Shown: one piece after another, positions 40,122-48,528 of the stretch | Layout: the number at the start of each line of letters is the position of its first letter | Position numbering within the stretch: position 1 is the stretch's first letter | Assembly (NCBI GenBank): GCA_022773945.1 | Contig: JALFNS010000001.1 | Location: 1 to 50,595 of the forward strand | Length of the DNA: 50,595 nt | Reading direction: 5' to 3' | Source: Clostridiales bacterium | Lineage (GTDB): Bacteria > Bacillota > Clostridia > Peptostreptococcales > Anaerovoracaceae | Notes under the pieces: model-generated | Told to the model about the DNA's origin: nothing | What the model saw: the letters and a program-made list of their open reading frames with translations, nothing else | Databases searched by the model: none | Position numbers and translations under genes: made by a program

Positions 40122-42323
40122 CTATTTCAGCTTGCTTGTATCAATCCACAAAGCGGGGCGAATGCCATAGACATCGTGGTAGACCATGTCGCCGGGCGCA
40201 TAGACACCGCCACCACTAAGGACAGTGGCAGCGTCAGAAGCATCCCTGCCCGGCGACCGCAGCCACCACCAGCTATAACCACAATTGTCTACACATAGTG
40301 CTGTTGTCTTGGCATATTTTGTTCCTTCTGACTGTCTGTCATTATCTGATGAAAAATATTTTTCTACTTCTTCAATGGAAAGGAGGAACACTTTATCTTT
40401 TGTATTTTTACCACCATTCGTTCCGTATCCCTGGTTGTCTTCATTCTTTATGTTTGTCTCAAGAACTGCCTCCTTTTCTTTTTCAGTGAATGCGGTGCTT
40501 ATGAATTCTTCATTTAGCCATTTTCTCAGTGAGCAGTTTTCCCAAGTAATGCCACTCCATTCATCATTGTATGGCTTTGCATCAATGATTTTATCAGTGA
40601 TGATCAGTACTTTATTTCCATCTTTATCAAGCACTCTCCACTCAACAGGTTCTCCGCCGTATTCTCCGAAGGTGCCAATCGCTCCTGCTTCAAGATTAAT
40701 ATTTTCGAGTTTCTTACTGTTCGGTATTACTACCTGCGTAACAACCAGTATTGCGGCAACAATCACTACCAGCGCAGGAATCACAATTGCCAGTGCCTTC
40801 TTTGTTTTCTTTTTCTTTAGTTCCTTGGCTAGTCGTTTCTCTTCAGCTTCGCGCTCTGCTGCAATACGTTCTTCTTCAGCCTTGCGCTCTGCTGCAATAC
40901 GCTCTTCTTCGGATTTGCGCGCTTCTTCGACCTTGATGCCCTTAATTTTTTCCTGATACTTGGTTATAAGGTTATCTGTATCTTTGTATCCTCTGATTTC
41001 GCGTAGCTTCTTTATTGCCGTTTCGTAAGCTTCAACAGAATTATCTCTCGCAAGATTAACTGCCTCCGTATATATTTCATTCTTTCGTGCTTTTTCATTT
41101 CTGTCTTTTATATGTTTAATATATCCATCCAGTTCAGCTTTTAATTCTTCGCTGCCGAAGCGAACCACCTTAGCATAATTTCCACTGTAGTCATAAGGCT
41201 GTGAGCATTCTTTTAAGAGCGTCTTTTTCTTCGCCCTTTGCTCTGCCATAAGTTTTCCAAGATACGCCTCTGCATTTTCCGGATCCTGGTCGAGAACCTT
41301 TTCACAGTATTCATCAGCATCTTTCCAGTTTCCATCTTCTAAGAATATGAATGCACGCTTGAGGAGAGCTGCTGTGTTTGCATTTCCGCCGCCTACAACG
41401 ATCTCTTTGTTTTCCTCTTTCTTTTCCTCCGGTACAATTACCTTCTTGATTCCTCGAACCACATCGTTAATAAAACCGATCTTGCTCATGTCCTGTGCCT
41501 GCAGATGTGCAAATTCTTCAGGAAGTTCATAAGGATCCATGTCTCTGTAGCACGGGATAAGAAGTTTTGAACGGTCTTTACTCATAATCTTCAGGTATCT
41601 TGACCATTCATTCTTAACCCATACTGCGTTGAAGTATTCAGGCCTTGTTCCAATTGCCAGCATTACCTTGGCCGAATTTAGTGCGGCAAAAATATACGGT
41701 TCGTACTCCTGACCCAGCTTATCTTCCAGTGTTATTGCCGCATAGAACACCTTGAATCCCTCCTGCGTCAGCTGGTGATAGATATCGTTTGCAATTGCGC
41801 TGTCTACTGTTCTCTGACCTGCATCGTCGGTTTCCTTGTAGCAAATGAAGACATCATATGGCTTCTCATTCTGTGAGATTGCTATAATGCCTTTCTGGAT
41901 TTCTTCTATTGCCTTTGCTTCTGCCTCATAAATTGCCTGCTGTGAGATATCTGCATTTGCAATAGCTGCCTTGTAGTCCTCATCTGCCGTTACTGCATCA
42001 TAAGATGCCCTGTGACAGGTCGGAACTCTTTTAAATGTTGCCGGATCTTCAACATATTCGATGCCGTATTTACAGAGAACCATGCCCCAGTATGCCTCAG
42101 GATCTTTTGTCCTTACTGATGCGATTTTCTCATATATTTCACCGGCTTTATCAAACTCGCCTTTCATTCTCAGAACATTTGCTCTGTTATAGAGGCCCTG
42201 CACCTGTTCATCATTTTCGGAAGGCAGAGTCTGTTTCGTTCCACAGAACTCGCACTCACAGACTTTCGCGTTTTCTTCTACTTCCAGTGTGCCGCCGCAC
42301 ATCTTGCATTTGAATACTGCCAT
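40122..42323 (-). CDS. Zinc ribbon-TPR-TIR protein with membrane anchor and DUF6273 domain
   Basis: A 733-aa multidomain protein. Residues 5-33: zinc ribbon (CKMCGG, CECEFCG). 40-75: TPR-like helices. 155-285: TIR domain, beginning YDVFICYKETDD, with the likely catalytic glutamate E239 in WVKNEWSRYL. 315-365: TPR. 465-505: Lys/Glu coiled coil with repeated EERIAAER units. 509-533: one membrane helix. 548-731: DUF6273 domain (FGEYGGEPVEWRVL, CSLRKWLNEEF, WWWLRSPG, GIRPALWID), expected outside the cell. TIR domains of this class cleave NAD+ or signal through it. Topology suggests an outside sensor and an inside TIR effector (inference). Confidence 0.85.
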   Translation of the reverse strand: MAVFKCKMCGGTLEVEENAKVCECEFCGTKQTLPSENDEQVQGLYNRANVLRMKGEFDKAGEIYEKIASVRTKDPEAYWGMVLCKYGIEYVEDPATFKRVPTCHRASYDAVTADEDYKAAIANADISQQAIYEAEAKAIEEIQKGIIAISQNEKPYDVFICYKETDDAGQRTVDSAIANDIYHQLTQEGFKVFYAAITLEDKLGQEYEPYIFAALNSAKVMLAIGTRPEYFNAVWVKNEWSRYLKIMSKDRSKLLIPCYRDMDPYELPEEFAHLQAQDMSKIGFINDVVRGIKKVIVPEEKKEENKEIVVGGGNANTAALLKRAFIFLEDGNWKDADEYCEKVLDQDPENAEAYLGKLMAEQRAKKKTLLKECSQPYDYSGNYAKVVRFGSEELKAELDGYIKHIKDRNEKARKNEIYTEAVNLARDNSVEAYETAIKKLREIRGYKDTDNLITKYQEKIKGIKVEEARKSEEERIAAERKAEEERIAAEREAEEKRLAKELKKKKTKKALAIVIPALVVIVAAILVVTQVVIPNSKKLENINLEAGAIGTFGEYGGEPVEWRVLDKDGNKVLIITDKIIDAKPYNDEWSGITWENCSLRKWLNEEFISTAFTEKEKEAVLETNIKNEDNQGYGTNGGKNTKDKVFLLSIEEVEKYFSSDNDRQSEGTKYAKTTALCVDNCGYSWWWLRSPGRDASDAATVLSGGGVYAPGDMVYHDVYGIRPALWIDTSKLK

Positions 42324-42353
42324 GGTTTCCTCCTTGAAATACTGTTTATTGCT

Positions 42354-45050
42354 TTAATAAAGTGCGGCGGGTTTGCAGATATTGATACATTGACGGCAAC
42401 CATCGCAGTCTACACTTACAGATACAGCTTTTTTTGTTATATTGCGGGAATTCTCAACAAATGATATGGCATTTCTGGGACACAACTTGATACATGCTCC
42501 GCACCCGATGCATTTATCCAGATCAACATCAATAGCATTATTTTTTTCTGCAAGTTCATATAATGCTCCTCCGTATGCATCAAAATCGGCCTTTTGCAAA
42601 TCCACATACAATACGGGGTAAAATGCTTTTTCCAAAGTTACATGATTTCTTTCCCCTCTTTCAGCTTTATGTTGTTCAACAAGGTGTTCGCGTGATTTAG
42701 GAAATCCGATCATTTTGTATTGCCCCAATTTTGAATTATCAGACACATAGTCACTGTTCGGAATAGCACTATCTCTTAACCAGATTGCGTTATCATTATT
42801 AAATGTTCTACGTGAAGTATAACTTAGAAATTCCTGTTCGCTGAAAATTGCAATTTCTCGGATTATCATTTTCTTTTCTGAGTCGCTGAATGCTTCTTCA
42901 TAGAATTCGCCATTAAGCCAGTCATGTAATGTACTTGCCCGCCAATCTACAGATTCTGCTTTTTCATGGTACTGCATAGGTCCGAGGTGCCAATTTAAGA
43001 CAAGTTTCAGTTTATTTTTGCACTCTCCGCCTTGTTCCAGAATTTTCCACTCCAGAGTTCTATCATTATATTTCCCAAAATAAAATTTGGAAAAAGCAAT
43101 GCAGCCGCGACCTTCCCAAACCATTTTTTCCACAGGGAAATTGGCGGAAAACAATTTTGTGATTTCTTCTTCTTCTATTCTTTCTTCACACCAGGAAAGA
43201 GTACCGTTACATTGACTGATTCCCGGAATTGCATTCATTATTATCTCCACCCTGTTTTCGTTCTCTTTGATTTCCTTTTCTTTTACCGCTATAGATATAA
43301 TGTTTTTAAATGTCTGCAGTCGATTTGTTTTTTCGTTTAGCTGCTTACGTTTGTATTCTTTTTCCTTTTTTGCGAAAATGCCTAAAGTACTTATCTCCTC
43401 TTTAAGCAATGATATTTCCCGGAGCAGTTTTTTCGTTTCCTCATTTACTTCCTGAATGCTGCACTCATTTATCGAATGCCCCTTCAAACTATTTCGCAAT
43501 TCCGTTATTTCCTGCCTAAGTGAATCATTTCGCTCTTTTACTGCATCAATTGTATTGTTCATCTTGAGCAGTACTTTTTCTTTTCCTCCAAACGCTTCCA
43601 ACTGAACGGTTTCTCGTATCACATCAAGAGTTTTCCTTTGTTCCTGTTCTCTTTCCAGTATTTTTTCGTCACATTTTAAAGCCATCTCTTGGCAATCCTT
43701 GAAATCGCGCAGCCTTTCAAAATATTGTTTTGCATTTACATAATCCTTCTCTTCAAAGAGTTTCTTGCCAAGAGCGTAACCATTGTACTGTCTACAGTAA
43801 TCCGCATATTTGTTTATCTCTTCAATGTAGTTATTTCCACCAAATTTGGCTATCTTCTTATAATCCGGATCATCTTTTATCGAATCAATAGAATATATTT
43901 TTTTACTTCTAGGTTTTTCGCAAGTCTTAAACTCCATGACGGAATTCACCTGATAATGCGCCATGAATTTGTACAGATACGCCTCCCCGCTTTCAGGATT
44001 GATATTCAGTGCTTCTTCTGCAAACCGGTCAGCTTTTTCAAAATCCAGATCTTCCAGTGCCATGGCTGCCCTTTTCAGGAAAACACTAATATTTGCTCCT
44101 CCGACAACCTCTGCGGGCAGAACATCTGAGCCTTGATTTGGTTTCTTCCCCGCTTTATCAAGAATCTTATCAAGTCCTCGCATCAGGTCCTGAGTTGCAC
44201 CAACTTTGCCCATATCCTGAGCCTGGAGTTTTGCAAATTCCTTTGGCATGTCATATGCGTCAATATCTTTGAAACAAGGTATCAGGTATCTGTCCTTGTT
44301 CTTTGCCATTATTTTCAGGAATCTGCTCCATTCATTTTTTACCCACACAGCATTGTAATTATCATAAGATGTTCCAAATGCAAGCATAACTTTTGCTGAA
44401 TTCAATGCAGCAAAAATATACGGTTCATACTCTGTTCCAAGTTTGTCCTCAAGGCTGATGCGTGAAAAGAATACCCTGTATCCTTTTGCAGTCAGCGCAT
44501 CGTAAACGTCCTGAGCAATTACACTGTCAACTGTTCTCTGTCCGAGATCATCGGTTTCTTTATAGCAGATGAAAATATCGTACGGAGCTTCTTTGCCGGA
44601 TATCTCTATAATGCCCTTTCGTATTTCTTCAATCTGCTTAGCCTGTTCGCGATAAACAGTTCTGGAATATGTATCGGCATTTTCCATTACCATATCAAAA
44701 TCCTCATCCTCCATTATGCTGTCAAAGGATGAGCGATGGCATGTTGGCACTTTATCCCCTGTTACAGGATCGTCAACATATTCAATTCCATATTTGCAAA
44801 GCATAAGCCCCCAGTAAGCTTCTGCTTCCATGTCTGATTCTTCAATTATTCCTTCATATACTGTCGCAGCTTTGTCAAATTCACCGGCTATACGAAGCCT
44901 GTTTGCACGCTGATAAAGTTTTGCCATTTTCTCATTATCAACTTTAGGAACAGTCTGCTTAGACCCGCAGTATTCACATTCGCAGACAGACTGTTCGCCG
45001 TCTATGATATTAAGATCTCCGCCGCACATCTTGCATTTAAATACTACCAT
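42354..45050 (-). CDS. Zinc ribbon-TPR-TIR protein fused to a two-cluster ferredoxin domain
   Basis: An 898-aa paralog of the following gene. Residues 5-33: zinc ribbon. 45-75: TPR. 156-286: TIR domain starting YDIFICYKETDD, with E240 in WVKNEWSRFL as the probable catalytic glutamate. 320-365 and 425-460: TPR-like helices. 460-610: long coiled coil. 650-820: a degenerate DUF6273 domain (FGKYNDRTLEWKIL, STLHDWLNGEF, YPVLYVDLQK). 843-898: ferredoxin with CIGCGACIKLCP (C847, C850, C853, C857) and CDGCRQCINICKP (C882, C885, C888, C892), enough for two [4Fe-4S] clusters. No membrane helix. The redox domain on a TIR protein is unusual; a redox-sensing or electron-accepting role is inferred. Confidence 0.85.
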   Translation of the reverse strand: MVVFKCKMCGGDLNIIDGEQSVCECEYCGSKQTVPKVDNEKMAKLYQRANRLRIAGEFDKAATVYEGIIEESDMEAEAYWGLMLCKYGIEYVDDPVTGDKVPTCHRSSFDSIMEDEDFDMVMENADTYSRTVYREQAKQIEEIRKGIIEISGKEAPYDIFICYKETDDLGQRTVDSVIAQDVYDALTAKGYRVFFSRISLEDKLGTEYEPYIFAALNSAKVMLAFGTSYDNYNAVWVKNEWSRFLKIMAKNKDRYLIPCFKDIDAYDMPKEFAKLQAQDMGKVGATQDLMRGLDKILDKAGKKPNQGSDVLPAEVVGGANISVFLKRAAMALEDLDFEKADRFAEEALNINPESGEAYLYKFMAHYQVNSVMEFKTCEKPRSKKIYSIDSIKDDPDYKKIAKFGGNNYIEEINKYADYCRQYNGYALGKKLFEEKDYVNAKQYFERLRDFKDCQEMALKCDEKILEREQEQRKTLDVIRETVQLEAFGGKEKVLLKMNNTIDAVKERNDSLRQEITELRNSLKGHSINECSIQEVNEETKKLLREISLLKEEISTLGIFAKKEKEYKRKQLNEKTNRLQTFKNIISIAVKEKEIKENENRVEIIMNAIPGISQCNGTLSWCEERIEEEEITKLFSANFPVEKMVWEGRGCIAFSKFYFGKYNDRTLEWKILEQGGECKNKLKLVLNWHLGPMQYHEKAESVDWRASTLHDWLNGEFYEEAFSDSEKKMIIREIAIFSEQEFLSYTSRRTFNNDNAIWLRDSAIPNSDYVSDNSKLGQYKMIGFPKSREHLVEQHKAERGERNHVTLEKAFYPVLYVDLQKADFDAYGGALYELAEKNNAIDVDLDKCIGCGACIKLCPRNAISFVENSRNITKKAVSVSVDCDGCRQCINICKPAALY

Positions 45051-45059
45051 GGGTTCCTC

Positions 45060-45776
45060 CTACACTCTGTTTCTCTTATTCGCCATGCATTTCTGATTTC
45101 TCTCTTCAATCAGGCTGAGAAGTTCGCCGGTTTTACTTTCTATTGTTTCACCAGTTGCTCCGTTATCCATCAACACTCCAAGCTCGCTGATCTGCTTCAT
45201 TATCGCCCGTTCTTCCTGTGCAAAAGCCTCATCGCTTGTCAGGTCACTATACCTGATTGCATCATATATTTTCTTTGCTGCTGCTTTTGATTCTGCGGTT
45301 TGTGCTTTTGCCTGAAGGTGCTGCGCGTCATCAATCAGTTCCCGCATGAAACCTGTCTTTCTATTCAGTTCAGCGTTTGCTGCGACTGCGTTTTCTCCTG
45401 CTGCCTTTGTGCCAATCATAAATATTATTGAAAATACGAGAATTACCGCACATACGATAATTCCGATCCATGCCGGTACAAACGGAATTGCCATGCAAAT
45501 ACCGCCTGCTGCAGCCATAAGCAAAAGCTCAATAAAGCTGACCAGTACCATGGATGTTCTGATACGGCTCTGTTGCTTTTGCATAATGATAATCATGAAG
45601 ATCAGGTGTATGATGAATGCTGCGGTGATGAATCCGTAGCAGGGCCAGAATGCTCCGCTGTATTTATTGATACCGCCGACTTCTGACGGTATAACAAAGC
45701 ATATTACGTTAAACAGTGCCAGTAGGAGTACCCAGCATATAAGATAATATTTTCGTTCTTTATTCATTGTATTCAC
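45060..45776 (-). CDS. Four-helix membrane protein with cytoplasmic coiled coil
   Basis: A 238-aa protein with four membrane helices (residues about 11-29, 44-66, 76-96, 101-124) followed by a soluble helical tail that starts with Ala/Glu-rich repeats (AAGENAVAANAELNRKTG) and ends in a basic segment. Its helices resemble those of small membrane partners encoded next to SPFH proteins. It lies 12 bases after the SPFH gene and 9 before the TIR-ferredoxin gene, so it probably works with them at the membrane. I do not recognise a named family. Confidence 0.65.
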   Translation of the reverse strand: MNTMNKERKYYLICWVLLLALFNVICFVIPSEVGGINKYSGAFWPCYGFITAAFIIHLIFMIIIMQKQQSRIRTSMVLVSFIELLLMAAAGGICMAIPFVPAWIGIIVCAVILVFSIIFMIGTKAAGENAVAANAELNRKTGFMRELIDDAQHLQAKAQTAESKAAAKKIYDAIRYSDLTSDEAFAQEERAIMKQISELGVLMDNGATGETIESKTGELLSLIEERNQKCMANKRNRV

Positions 45777-45788
45777 CCCTTCTGTGAT

Positions 45789-47243
45789 TTACAGTTTGGT
45801 TCCGCATTCCGGACAGAATTTGGCCCCTGCTGCAATGTCTGCTCCGCAGTTAGGACACGTACTTGCCAGTGCCTGTCCGCAGTTTATACAGAACTTGCCG
45901 TTAGGAGTTTTCTGACCGCATGCCGGACATACAATTTCTGCTGCTGCAGGAGCCTCAATCTTTGTGCCGCATTCCAGGCAGAACTTGGCATTCGGAGGAA
46001 GCTGATTACCGCAGTTAGGACAGGTTTCTGCCTGCTGGGCTGCCGGTGCTCCCGGGGTCGCGTCTGATGCTCCCGGTGCAGGTGATGCCGGCATGGCCGG
46101 TGTTTCTCCTCCGAGGCCTTTCATCATGTTGCCCATTTGCGGAGCAATGTTATTCATTGCTGCCATGCCTACTCCAAGACCCATGAGGTCGCTCATCATT
46201 GAACCGCCACCGCCGCCGGATACGCTGTCAGGTCCCATATTTCCTATTCCTTCTGCATATGCTTTCTGTACTTCTGCCTGCAGTACATCTCTCTTGTTGT
46301 AGCCCTGAGCCTGCATAACTGCCGCTTCAGCCAAGCCTTCGAGCTGTGCAGCCTGAGCTTCTGCCTGAGCCTGTATAATCTTTCGCTCAGCTTCACGCTT
46401 CATAACCTCTGTCTCAGTTGTCTGTCCTTCAAGGATTGCCTCTCTCTGTGCAACTGTAATTTTTGCCTGAGCTTCTGCTTGTGCAGTCTTAACTTCAGCC
46501 TCTGCCTGAGCCATTCTCTGCTGGAATGAAATAGTGTGCAGTTCACGGAGTTTACGGAAGTTCGGATCGTCTTCAGGAAGAACAATGTTTGTCATATAAA
46601 GCTGAGGGATTGTCAGACCGTATTCCTCGAATCCCGGAATGATACATTCTCGCAGTCCTTCCGAAAGTTCTTCCAGATGCTGGTCAACGTCAACTATGTC
46701 TATGTTCTTGTTCTTGATTGCCACCGGCAGATTTGATTTTACTGCTGTAGTAATCAGCGGTCTAAATGATGCCTGCAGTGATTTTGTGAAGTCTGCAGGT
46801 TCTGCGCCCCATGCGATTCCCTTCATTGTTCCGACGAGGGTTATGAGCATTTTGCGTCCGTCTGAAATTGCCAGATTCATTTCACCGGAAGCTCCCAGTT
46901 CTACAGGAACTCCCATGGTTGGTTCTACAAATCTAACCTTCGAATCTGTTCCCCACTTCACTGCCATCTGTACGGTCTTGTTGATGAAGTAAACTTCGCA
47001 GTGGAATACACTTACTCCTGTAACAACGTTTATCATCTTGGACAGGAACGGAATATTCTCTGCGTCGAGTTTATATCGTCCGGGACCGAATGTATCGGCG
47101 GCCTGTCCATTTGCAAAGAATACAGCTTCCTGATTCTCATGAACAATCAGCTCTGTCATGTTGTTGAAATCTTCATTTGGATATTTCCAGATGAATGTTG
47201 AGTTATCGCCTTCGTATTTTATTGTTTCCGATATAATTCCCAT
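45789..47243 (-). CDS. SPFH (stomatin/flotillin-like) protein with C-terminal zinc ribbons
   Basis: A 484-aa protein of the YdjI-like 'virion core' SPFH type. Residues about 25-235 form the SPFH/band-7 domain; 240-330 is a long Ala/Glu/Gln coiled coil (AEAEVKTAQAEAQAKITVAQ) driving oligomers; a Gly/Met-rich linker follows; three double-CxxC zinc-ribbon modules end the protein (CPNCGNQLPPNAKFCLECG, CPACGQKTPNGKFCINCG, CPNCGADIAAGAKFCPECG). SPFH proteins scaffold membrane domains. As first gene of the operon with TIR and HEPN proteins it is likely the membrane platform or sensor. Ribosome site AGGAGG precedes the ATG. Confidence 0.88.
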   Translation of the reverse strand: MGIISETIKYEGDNSTFIWKYPNEDFNNMTELIVHENQEAVFFANGQAADTFGPGRYKLDAENIPFLSKMINVVTGVSVFHCEVYFINKTVQMAVKWGTDSKVRFVEPTMGVPVELGASGEMNLAISDGRKMLITLVGTMKGIAWGAEPADFTKSLQASFRPLITTAVKSNLPVAIKNKNIDIVDVDQHLEELSEGLRECIIPGFEEYGLTIPQLYMTNIVLPEDDPNFRKLRELHTISFQQRMAQAEAEVKTAQAEAQAKITVAQREAILEGQTTETEVMKREAERKIIQAQAEAQAAQLEGLAEAAVMQAQGYNKRDVLQAEVQKAYAEGIGNMGPDSVSGGGGGSMMSDLMGLGVGMAAMNNIAPQMGNMMKGLGGETPAMPASPAPGASDATPGAPAAQQAETCPNCGNQLPPNAKFCLECGTKIEAPAAAEIVCPACGQKTPNGKFCINCGQALASTCPNCGADIAAGAKFCPECGTKL

Positions 47244-47274
47244 TGTTTATTCCTCCTGGTTATTTCAAATCAAA

Positions 47275-47311
47275 AAGCACCGGGAAATGGACATTCCATC
47301 TCACAGTGCTT
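47275..47311 (-). promoter_or_regulatory. Terminator-like hairpin in the leader of the SPFH-TIR-HEPN operon
   Basis: On the minus strand AAGCAC pairs with GTGCTT at the base and GATGGA with TCCATTTC at the tip; the stem is followed by UUUUUG. It lies about 30 bases before the SPFH start codon and downstream of the predicted promoter, so it could work as an attenuator. Confidence 0.55.
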
Positions 47312-47360
47312 GTGTCAACACGTATATATTTCCGCACAGAAAAACTTGCTTCTTAAAGCG

Positions 47361-47396
47361 TCTGTCTGTCTGTCTATCTGTCTGTCTATCTGTCTA
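47361..47396. repeat. Tetranucleotide repeat tract (TCTG/TCTA)n in the operon leader
   Basis: Nine consecutive four-base units, TCTG or TCTA, in the pattern TCTG x3, TCTA, TCTG x2, TCTA, TCTG, TCTA. Such tracts change length by slippage. It lies in the predicted untranslated leader of the SPFH operon, between promoter and start codon. Confidence 0.85.
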
Positions 47397-47452
47397 AACA
47401 TTGCCACTACTGGTTTCGCATTTGTCAATATGTTGTTACAATTTACATGTTT

Positions 47453-47481
47453 ATTTTACCTTATGTGAACAACGTTTACAA
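47453..47481 (-). promoter_or_regulatory. Probable promoter of the SPFH-TIR-HEPN operon
   Basis: On the minus strand TTGTAA (47481-47476), 17 bases, TAAAAT (47458-47453). A dyad formed by GTTGTTACA and TGTGAACAAC surrounds it and may be an operator. It would give a leader of about 200 bases. An alternative -35 (TTGACA at about 47437-47432) has no good -10 at the right spacing. The 427-base gap holds only this promoter, the repeat tract, the leader hairpin and the dnaC terminator. Confidence 0.55.
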
Positions 47482-47625
47482 TTTTTTTCGCGTTTCCGTT
47501 TTTATTTCAGGTCTAAGGGCAGAGCCCTTGTCAATCTGCTCGCATCTTAAGCAGCTTGATTGCGTTTCTCTCCAACGGGAGTAGAAAGGCAGTGCTTGCT
47601 ATTCCAATACTATCAGGTTTTCTTC

Positions 47626-47664
47626 AAAAAAATCAGAGAGGCAATCGCATTGTGACCGCCTCTC
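47626..47664 (-). terminator. Terminator of the replication genes
   Basis: GAGAGGC (47636-47642) and GCCTCTC (47658-47664) form a perfect stem; on the minus strand it is followed by TGATTTTTTT. It begins 7 bases after the dnaC-like stop codon and isolates the replication genes from the cargo operon. Confidence 0.85.
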
Positions 47665-47670
47665 CCACAT

Positions 47671-48528
47671 TTAGTAATAGAGTTTTTTGAGCCTGTAGTT
47701 AATTCCCTGCATCTTTACAGCTTGACATATACATACCAACCGCGAGAAAACTGCTTCACCCATGCTCTCGTAAAGGAAGTCCAGATCGGCATTTGTCGTA
47801 GTTACTATCGGTAATTTTTCCTTATATCTGTAATTTATTACCCTATAAAGAACTTCGGTTGAAAATACCGAGACCTTCTCTTTGCCGAGATCATCGATTA
47901 CAAGCAAGTCCGCGTTGCACATCTTACTTTCGAGATTCTTATCTTTAGTTTCGTCCCAGAAAGCCGCTCTCATTTCTGCAAGTACTTCTGAATAGTTCCA
48001 AAACTCTACGCTGCATGCGAACTTGTCAACGATGTAGTTCGCAATAGCAGCTGCTAAATGTGTTTTTCCTGTTCCGACATCTCCTATGAATATGATGTTT
48101 TCTCCTTCGTTCTCGCCAAAACTTTGTGCGTATTCCAAGGCTCTTTCATACGCATTCCTATCTGAGTCTTTATCAAAGCTGTCGAATGTTGCTTCAAGAA
48201 ACCTTTTGCCAATGCCGGTATTCTCAAGCCGTGCTCTCGCTTTTTTCTTTCTTAGCTCGAAGGATTGAGATAATTCATCATATTTTTGTTTCAGAAAATC
48301 CAAGTTGTTCAGTTTGTCTCTATGCTCTCGCATCGCATCACAAGAGCAGTAATTATAGACATTCTGCCTAACAAGTATTTCTATTTTCGGCCGAGTCTGT
48401 TCTGCGCCGCAGAACGGGCAGTAATTCTGATGGATATTAACTTCCTCAATAGAGTCTGTTAAGGTCGATATTTGGGCCTCCATATCTTCCATCATTTTCT
48501 TTAAGGTTATTCCTATCTGTCTCTCCAT
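47671..48528 (-). CDS. DnaC/IstB-like AAA+ helicase loader
   Basis: A 285-aa protein. An N-terminal part has a zinc-binding pattern (CPFCGAEQ ... CSCDAMREH) and a coiled coil; the AAA+ domain has Walker A GDVGTGKTHLAAAIANYI, Walker B LLVIDDLGKEK and sensor-1 TTNADLDFL. This is the DnaC-type loader carried by phages and satellites to put the replicative helicase on their origin. It overlaps the preceding gene by 83 bases; a second ATG at 48495 would shorten the overlap but has a poorer ribosome site. The element can therefore probably replicate after excision. Confidence 0.85.
   Translation of the reverse strand: MERQIGITLKKMMEDMEAQISTLTDSIEEVNIHQNYCPFCGAEQTRPKIEILVRQNVYNYCSCDAMREHRDKLNNLDFLKQKYDELSQSFELRKKKARARLENTGIGKRFLEATFDSFDKDSDRNAYERALEYAQSFGENEGENIIFIGDVGTGKTHLAAAIANYIVDKFACSVEFWNYSEVLAEMRAAFWDETKDKNLESKMCNADLLVIDDLGKEKVSVFSTEVLYRVINYRYKEKLPIVTTTNADLDFLYESMGEAVFSRLVCICQAVKMQGINYRLKKLYY

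Noticed and set aside
40122-42323. Diversity-generating retroelement target, because of the C-terminal domain with a WWWLRSPG...GIRPALW ending
   Set aside because: No reverse transcriptase, accessory gene or template repeat is in the element, and the duplicated stretches between paralogs are ordinary homology without adenine-specific differences that I can see.
47361-47396. Phase-variable tract inside a coding region
   Set aside because: The plus-strand frame covering it (47158-47397) has no ribosome site and is antisense to the SPFH gene start; the tract is best placed in the operon leader.
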